From the NCBI GenBank assembly GCA_002718285.1, contig PBAR01000032.1, positions 37,885-65,814 of the forward strand: a stretch of 27,930 nt of DNA, read 5' to 3'. Position numbers and translations under genes: made by a program. Below are positions 22,938 to 27,930 of the stretch, piece by piece (within the stretch, counting starts at the first letter, position 1; each line of letters opens with the position of its first letter). Below the pieces are notes generated by a model. That model ran no database searches. It had not been told where the DNA came from and worked only from the letters and a program-made list of their open reading frames with translations. The DNA is from Fidelibacterota bacterium (lineage in GTDB: Bacteria; Marinisomatota; Marinisomatia; Marinisomatales; UBA1611).

Positions 22938-25541
22938 TTATTTGATTAATAGCATTTTCTTTGTTGATGAAAATCCATCTGCTTCAAGTCTGTAAAAATA
23001 CATACCTGTTGAAACAGAGACTCCATTAATATCTGTACCATTCCATTGAACACGATACAGTCCTGCTGTCGTCTCTTTATTTACCAACGTATTTATTTTT
23101 TGTCCCATAACATTATATATTTCTAATCGAATATCAGAAGTAACTGGGACGGTAAATTCAATACTGGTATGCGGATTAAACGGATTAGGATAATTTTGCT
23201 TCAGATTAAAAACCTTAGGTAAGGATGCAAAATCATTATTCAAACCAAGTAGATTGAATGACCCGTCTATCGTAGTTCCAGGAGAAAATTGTACATTATT
23301 AACTCTTAAGTGTTGCCTGAAAGGGTCAACAGAAGTTGTATCACCATCGGGGTTCCTTGTAACAGAGTTATTATTATTTACAGTATCACCAATCTCAACT
23401 CTCATCTCAAAATTAATATTCATGGTAGCATCGGTCTTAGGAGGCCCACGAAGGTACTTGGAACCATAGGCGACATAGGTATCATACATGCCACCTGGTG
23501 CTTGTAGCACAACATATTCACCACCATTTGCTATACCATTACCAATAGTATCAGCTGCAAGAACTGAAGATTGATAAATATCGGAATTATACCCTGCAAC
23601 GTTTTCATTATCACCATGATTAACTGCTCCAAAAATAACGACTAATTGACCAGGTGCAATTTTGTAACCTTCAGGAAAGGTATAATTTACCCTTTCATCA
23701 TCCCCTAGCATCCAACCAGTCATATCAACAGTATCAGAGCTCATATTTACAAGCTCAACAAATTCATCATGCACTGCGTTTCGAATACCATCAGCATTTG
23801 CATCACCAATAATGGGATCACTATCTGGATCAGCATTTATTTCATTAAAAATAATTGAGTGAGGTTTTTGAAAAGCTGGTACAAAGTATACTTTTAGACT
23901 AACTGTACCGCTAATTAAGAGTGTTGACGGGTTGACAAATGTCTCTACACCATTCAACTCCCAATGATCGAAAACATACATAGGATCTGCAACAGCAGTA
24001 ACACTAACTGTTGATCCTATGCTAAACAATGTGGTTGAATCTGGTGAAATAGAAAATGTTCCTGAACCGGCCTCAACAGACACTGACACTGGAAATGCAA
24101 GCGTTGGATTACCAATATTAGTTGCATTTGGAGAGAATGCTACATCCGTTGAATCACCACTCACAAGAATATGTTCTTTAAACATTGATTCTGGATCAGC
24201 ATCATACTCTCTGGTGATTGAATTATTTCTATTTGCAGGAGCATTGGTAGAATCCTTAAACTCAAAATCAATACCTGATACAGCATCGCTTGTTGGCGGT
24301 CCAGCCCCATACTTAGATCCGTAGGCAAAATACATATCATGGTTACCTGCTGCAGACTGTATGATCATATAATCACCACCATTCGCTAATCCATTTCCAA
24401 TGCTGTCTCCAGTTGCAAATACTCTTGTCGTTAGAGAATCCGATGTCCAGCCTGGTACGTTCACTAAACTGTCACCTCCTCCTCCAAAAATAGTTACAAA
24501 TTCATAAGGGTTAAGAGTATAACCATCAGGAAATTGCCAATCAATTCTCTCGTCATCCCCGACCTTCCATCCTGTCATATCTATTGGACCATCAGATATA
24601 TTTAAGATTTCAACAAATTCATCATGTTGTGCTTGTCTAACTCCATCACCGTTTGCATCGCCTTCAACAACAGTTGTTGTAGCTTCATTATCAGTAGCAG
24701 GATCCACAAGTACTTCATTTACCATCAACTTTCTATCATACACAACATCAACCCAAGCTGGATCAGCCAAGCCCAAAGTGTCTGGATCGCCCAGGACACA
24801 ATCAAAACCGTTTCCTGTTGCATCCGCAGTAACATCTCCAGAACCTTCATCAAAGTGATAAAGTGCCAAGGTGTAAGCATCAGTCTCATGCGGACTTGTA
24901 TGCGGAGTAAAATCTGTTGTGTATCTAGCCACAGCTGAAATTCTAACTTCGTCAATTTGTCCTCTAAAAGTCTCATACCGACTGTAAAGCAAATTTTGTG
25001 AGCCTGATCCAATGACGATTGCCTGCGGACCACCTTCAACTGCAGGAGATGTTTCACCTGTAGGGACGCCGTCTGGTTGTATGTCTGATTGTAACACACC
25101 ATTAACAAATATTCTCATACTGTCTTGTGTATTCCAACAATAAGCTACGTGTGTCCAGCGCGGTTGCCAAATTTCCTGGTCTGTGTATATTGCAGTAGTG
25201 TTTGTACCATCCTGTATAAATCCTTGGATTGCTCCCTGGTCCCTTTTCCAGCAAAGGCCCATATCTCCAGCATTGTTACCAGATATATTTTTGCTAAATA
25301 ACCATGTATAGTCAGGATCATGGGTATCATATTTTAGGATTGAATCTGGACGGAACCACATTTCAACTGTTCCCTCATTTAATGTAGCGGGCCACATAAG
25401 ACCGCCTGTATCTGCTATAATAAAATCATGTTCCAGATAATTAAAATGTAGAGCTTTATTCCATTGAGCACTGGCAAATGAAAAAATGCTTAAAAACAAT
25501 ATTGACATTAAAATTGAAGTGTTATTTTGTTTGATTTTCAT
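22938..25541 (-). CDS. Secreted T9SS cargo protein with LamG domain and two lamin-tail domains
   Basis: An 867-residue secreted protein. A signal peptide (about 1-25, ASAQWN cleavage region) precedes a LamG/concanavalin-like domain (about 28-215: EGTVEMWFRPDS, RWTHVAYCWN, GQIDEVRIS). Then come lamin-tail domain 1 (about 268-430), an InlB-type repeat (about 487-553, STVSVTAVADPMYVFDHWEL), lamin-tail domain 2 (about 560-725) and a type A T9SS sorting domain (about 778-867: LKQNYPNPFNPHTSIEF, LEIYNVMGQKI, GMYFYRLEADG). The two lamin-tail copies share GDANGDGVR or GDANADGIR, HDEFVE, DMTGW, GDDER and AYGSKY, showing an internal duplication. A strong ribosome site AAGGAG lies 8 bases before the ATG, unlike most neighbours, suggesting high expression. 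It is transcribed divergently from the glpR-like gene behind two candidate operators. The function is unknown; surface adhesion or binding is likely. Confidence 0.87.
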   Translation of the reverse strand: MKIKQNNTSILMSILFLSIFSFASAQWNKALHFNYLEHDFIIADTGGLMWPATLNEGTVEMWFRPDSILKYDTHDPDYTWLFSKNISGNNAGDMGLCWKRDQGAIQGFIQDGTNTTAIYTDQEIWQPRWTHVAYCWNTQDSMRIFVNGVLQSDIQPDGVPTGETSPAVEGGPQAIVIGSGSQNLLYSRYETFRGQIDEVRISAVARYTTDFTPHTSPHETDAYTLALYHFDEGSGDVTADATGNGFDCVLGDPDTLGLADPAWVDVVYDRKLMVNEVLVDPATDNEATTTVVEGDANGDGVRQAQHDEFVEILNISDGPIDMTGWKVGDDERIDWQFPDGYTLNPYEFVTIFGGGGDSLVNVPGWTSDSLTTRVFATGDSIGNGLANGGDYMIIQSAAGNHDMYFAYGSKYGAGPPTSDAVSGIDFEFKDSTNAPANRNNSITREYDADPESMFKEHILVSGDSTDVAFSPNATNIGNPTLAFPVSVSVEAGSGTFSISPDSTTLFSIGSTVSVTAVADPMYVFDHWELNGVETFVNPSTLLISGTVSLKVYFVPAFQKPHSIIFNEINADPDSDPIIGDANADGIRNAVHDEFVELVNMSSDTVDMTGWMLGDDERVNYTFPEGYKIAPGQLVVIFGAVNHGDNENVAGYNSDIYQSSVLAADTIGNGIANGGEYVVLQAPGGMYDTYVAYGSKYLRGPPKTDATMNINFEMRVEIGDTVNNNNSVTRNPDGDTTSVDPFRQHLRVNNVQFSPGTTIDGSFNLLGLNNDFASLPKVFNLKQNYPNPFNPHTSIEFTVPVTSDIRLEIYNVMGQKINTLVNKETTAGLYRVQWNGTDINGVSVSTGMYFYRLEADGFSSTKKMLLIK

Positions 25542-25549
25542 GTGTACAA

Positions 25550-25555
25550 CTCCTT
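25550..25555 (-). promoter_or_regulatory. Strong Shine-Dalgarno of the lamin-tail cargo gene
   Basis: On the minus strand AAGGAG is followed by 8 bases and the ATG at 25541. It is the only near-consensus site in the window, and it fixes the start of the 867-residue protein. Confidence 0.7.
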
Positions 25556-25592
25556 CTTGTTAATTGCTTGGTAAGAGAATTGGTATATTGTA

Positions 25593-25612
25593 ATTTTCAT
25601 ACGAACATAATA
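25593..25612. promoter_or_regulatory. Candidate GlpR-type operator, site 1
   Basis: ATTTTCATACGAACATAATA. Its core TTTTCATACGAACA is an imperfect dyad (TnTTC then GAAnA) resembling, from memory, the TTCG...CGAA form of the E. coli GlpR operator. It matches site 2 at 16 of 20 positions and lies 31 bases from it, about three helical turns. It sits 52 bases upstream of the lamin-tail gene start and 141 bases upstream of the glpR-like gene. Confidence 0.5.
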
Positions 25613-25623
25613 TAACTGTACAG

Positions 25624-25643
25624 ATTTTCGAATGAACATAATT
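25624..25643. promoter_or_regulatory. Candidate GlpR-type operator, site 2
   Basis: ATTTTCGAATGAACATAATT, a near-copy of site 1 in the same orientation, with the shared frame ATTTTC..A.GAACATAAT. The core TTTTCGAATGAACA is again an imperfect dyad. Direct repetition at three turns would let two regulator dimers bind the same face of the DNA between the divergent genes. Confidence 0.5.
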
Positions 25644-25752
25644 GAAAGTCAAGCTATATATTTGCATATTAAATCAAAATTTCTGTAATCTTTTTGCAGT
25701 AAAAAAACATAACTTAATGTAAAATAATTTTTCATCAAAAAAACACATAGTA

Positions 25753-26547
25753 ATGAATACCATGATTCTAAGGAAAAGACAAGAAGAAATACTACAAATT
25801 ATTAATAATAAAAAAAGTATTAAGGTTGATGATCTGTCTAGAAAATTCAATGTAACAGAGCAATCAATAAGAAGAGATCTAAATGAGATTTGTTCAAGAG
25901 GGTTGGCAACAAGAATTCATGGGGGTGCAAGAATTATTAATTCTATATCAAACCTTGCATATGAAAAAAGAAGGCTTGTATCATCAGAAGCAAAAGAAAT
26001 TATCGGGAAAACAGCGGCAGGATTAATACCGAATAATTGCTCACTAATGTTAAATATCGGTACCACAACTGAAAATGTAGCAAGGTCTCTATATTCTCAT
26101 AAAAATTTGATCGTCATTTCAAATAATGTAAATATTACTAATGCTCTTATTGGCTCTGAATCCAAGGAATTAATATTGGCGGGCGGTGTTATTAGGCAAT
26201 CTGATGGTGATATAATAGGCGAGAGCACGGTCGAGTTTATTTCACAGTTTAAATCTGATTTTGCAATTATCGGTGCATCTGCAATAGATAAAGATGGTAG
26301 TATTCTTGATTATGATTCTCGAGAGGTATCAGTAGCTCGATCTATCTTAAATAATTCCAGGAAAAAAATATTAGTATGTGATAATTCAAAGTTTGAAAAG
26401 ACAGCTCCGCACAGGATCTGTGAAATAGGTGAAATTGACATTTTTATTACAGATTTAAACCCTCCAACAACATTCAGAGAGATTGCTGAAAAAAATAATT
26501 CCAAAATTATAATTGCATCGGAGAACAATAATTATCAATTAAATTAA
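25753..26547 (+). CDS. glpR: DeoR family transcriptional regulator, GlpR-like
   Basis: A 264-residue repressor-type regulator. The N-terminal winged helix-turn-helix (about 6-60) has the recognition segment VTEQSIRRDLNEI (34-46) and the DeoR signature RIHGGAR (54-60). The effector domain follows with the sugar-phosphate-binding motifs NIGTTTENVA (101-110), ISNNVNI (122-128), LAGG (142-145) and DGDIIGESTVEFISQF (151-166). The pattern through DGSILDYDSREV and VCDNSKF follows E. coli GlpR, which senses glycerol 3-phosphate, closely over its whole length. The convergent neighbour is glpT, supporting the assignment. Upstream lie two candidate operators that may control both this gene and the divergent secreted-protein gene. 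The start is the first ATG; ATG 25762 is also possible. No Shine-Dalgarno is visible. Confidence 0.87.
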   Translation: MNTMILRKRQEEILQIINNKKSIKVDDLSRKFNVTEQSIRRDLNEICSRGLATRIHGGARIINSISNLAYEKRRLVSSEAKEIIGKTAAGLIPNNCSLMLNIGTTTENVARSLYSHKNLIVISNNVNITNALIGSESKELILAGGVIRQSDGDIIGESTVEFISQFKSDFAIIGASAIDKDGSILDYDSREVSVARSILNNSRKKILVCDNSKFEKTAPHRICEIGEIDIFITDLNPPTTFREIAEKNNSKIIIASENNNYQLN

Positions 26548-26572
26548 TCCAATCTATAATAAAATAATTGCT

Positions 26573-27922
26573 CTAAGCCTTTGGTCTAATTTTCCAAGTG
26601 AGACTCAACAAAATAATTCCTGCAATATTTGCCCCAAGTATGCAGAAAATCACATAATTCCATCCCGTCTCTATTCCATAAAGATTCCCATAATGGTCAA
26701 CTATCCAACCAAAACCTTTTGCTTGCGAAGAACGTCCAAGATATCCGAATAGACCAATAAAACCAGCAGCTGTTCCGACAGCCTTTTTTGATGTCAAATC
26801 AATTCCCGCCACCCCTAAGAGCATTACAGGAGGATAAATAAATAAGCCGACTATAACCAACATAGCCATATCAAAATCCAAGTTACCTGGCGGGTTCAAA
26901 TAGATTCCAGTAAAAGCAAAGAAAATCGGAATTATACAGATAAGACTAACCATTCCACGACGTCCACTTAACCGATCTGAAAGCCAACCCATTATGAGAG
27001 TTGATGGAATACCCGCAAATTCAATAAGTAAAATAGCAAAACCACCATCTTGTAGAGTAGCTCCCTTAATTTCTCTGAGATACATAGGCCCCCAATCCAA
27101 CATACTGTAGCGGATGATATAAACAAAAAAATTTGCAAATGCTACAATCCACAAATACTTATTTCTTAAAATATTATCTATAAATAATTCGCGGGTTGTA
27201 AGCTCATGCTCATGATTTTCTTGAATTTTCTCAGTTTCTATAAAATCAGCCTTATATTCTTCAATAGGGGGTAAACCTACAGATTGCGGTGTATCTCGCA
27301 GCCGCCAGAATAAATAAAAAGAGCCTAATAAAGCAATAGCTCCAGGGAAATAGAATGCAGCATGCCAACCATATTTTGACGCGGCATAGGCTGCCATTAC
27401 TCCAGCTAATCCTCCGCCAATATTATGGGAGATATTCCAAACTGCGAACATAGAGCCACGCTCCTTTAAACTGTACCAATGCCCAAGAGATCTTCCACAG
27501 GGGGGCCATCCCATTCCTTGGACAAAACCATTCAGGGTCCAAAGTAACAAGTGTACCCAATAAATTTCCATACTTCCAAAAATAAAATTCACAATACCAG
27601 TAAGGAATAAACCAGTGGCCATGAATTTCCTAGGATTAGCTCTATCAGATAGTGACCCCATAAAAAATTTCCCGAGGCCGTAAGCGATAGAAGAAATCGC
27701 CAGAATATTGCCGATCATATTGTGGTCATATGAAAGAACTGTCCCAACATCTTTCGCTACTGTAGAAAGATTGTTTCTAACAAGATAGAACATTGCATAA
27801 CCTAAAAAGGTTGATTCCATAGTGCTCCACCTATAGCGCTTATATGTTTTATCAATCATATTATCAGGTAAACGATCAATATGATATGCTGGGGAATAGA
27901 ATTTTTTTATCCTTTCTATCAT
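26573..27922 (-). CDS. glpT: Glycerol-3-phosphate:phosphate antiporter GlpT
   Basis: A 449-residue inner-membrane transporter of the organophosphate:phosphate antiporter branch of the major facilitator superfamily, with twelve predicted helices in two six-helix halves. It imports glycerol 3-phosphate in exchange for phosphate. The substrate-binding arginines of E. coli GlpT have counterparts here: R49 in YLVRNN and R271 in YIIRYSMLDW. The histidine in HNIGGG (H166) is also kept. Family-wide motifs include QGMGWPPCGRSLGHWYS (135-151), RDTPQSVGLPPIEEYK (209-224), FAGIPSTLIMGWLSD (302-316) and AGFIGLFGYLG (386-396). The length equals E. coli GlpT. The gene converges on glpR with a 25-base gap. 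Only 8 bases upstream of its ATG are visible, so its own operator cannot be examined. A UhpT or PgtP relative is less likely. Confidence 0.93.
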   Translation of the reverse strand: MIERIKKFYSPAYHIDRLPDNMIDKTYKRYRWSTMESTFLGYAMFYLVRNNLSTVAKDVGTVLSYDHNMIGNILAISSIAYGLGKFFMGSLSDRANPRKFMATGLFLTGIVNFIFGSMEIYWVHLLLWTLNGFVQGMGWPPCGRSLGHWYSLKERGSMFAVWNISHNIGGGLAGVMAAYAASKYGWHAAFYFPGAIALLGSFYLFWRLRDTPQSVGLPPIEEYKADFIETEKIQENHEHELTTRELFIDNILRNKYLWIVAFANFFVYIIRYSMLDWGPMYLREIKGATLQDGGFAILLIEFAGIPSTLIMGWLSDRLSGRRGMVSLICIIPIFFAFTGIYLNPPGNLDFDMAMLVIVGLFIYPPVMLLGVAGIDLTSKKAVGTAAGFIGLFGYLGRSSQAKGFGWIVDHYGNLYGIETGWNYVIFCILGANIAGIILLSLTWKIRPKA

Positions 27923-27930
27923 GATTTACA

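Noticed and set aside
24019..24938. Long plus-strand open frames opposite the lamin-tail gene
   Set aside because: They are antisense shadows; the minus-strand frame has clear signal peptide, domains and sorting signal throughout.
1..27930. CRISPR arrays, tRNA or rRNA genes, insertion sequences, prophage genes
   Set aside because: No regular short repeats, cloverleaf or rRNA-like blocks, transposase or phage motifs were seen on either strand.

Overview
The window looks like chromosome of an AT-rich Gram-negative bacterium of the FCB (Bacteroidetes/Marinimicrobia/Calditrichota-like) group. I favour a Marinimicrobia-type organism. The evidence is two proteins with clear type IX secretion (T9SS) C-terminal sorting domains plus a third likely one, a PorV/PorQ-type outer-membrane barrel, a TonB-dependent receptor with an N-terminal carboxypeptidase-regulatory-like domain, a heptosyltransferase and an MsbA-like exporter. 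Most genes lack a clear Shine-Dalgarno sequence. The phylum assignment is inference from gene families, not from a marker gene.

Layout. (1) 1-9484 is a surface-glycan locus built around a divergent intergenic region at 4966-5213. The minus-strand arm encodes an FkbM methyltransferase, a second SAM methyltransferase, a CDP-glycerol-glycerophosphotransferase-like (TagB/TagF-like) enzyme, a GT9 heptosyltransferase, a LicC-like cytidylyltransferase and a DUF1015 protein cut by the window edge. The plus-strand arm encodes myo-inositol-phosphate synthase, an inositol-1-phosphate cytidylyltransferase-like enzyme, a second TagB/TagF-like transferase and a GT2 glycosyltransferase. (2) 9495-22778 is one long minus-strand gene string: TonB-dependent receptor, a ~1000-residue secreted protein with acidic calcium-binding-like repeats, a PorV-type barrel, a T9SS cargo protein with a LamG-like domain, a parvulin-like periplasmic protein, an MsbA-like ABC exporter and a GT4-like glycosyltransferase. 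(3) 22938-27922 holds a large secreted LamG/lamin-tail T9SS cargo gene divergent from a GlpR-like DeoR regulator, which converges on a glpT glycerol-3-phosphate transporter gene.

How the genes may work together. The plus arm reads as a pathway: glucose-6-phosphate to inositol phosphate, then CDP-inositol, then transfer of inositol phosphate to a glycan by the TagF-like enzyme. The minus arm has a parallel cytidylyltransferase plus TagF-like pair for a second, unidentified phospho-substituent. The two together suggest a surface polysaccharide carrying two different CDP-derived phosphodiester groups. The adjacent T9SS module and MsbA-like exporter suggest that this glycan may belong to the lipopolysaccharide to which T9SS cargo is attached, which is inference. 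In the third region, two near-identical 20-base sites resembling GlpR operators lie between the secreted lamin-tail protein gene and glpR, suggesting that the secreted protein is part of a glycerol-3-phosphate-responsive regulon.

I saw no tRNA, rRNA, CRISPR array, insertion sequence or phage gene. No intergenic stretch exceeds 300 bases.
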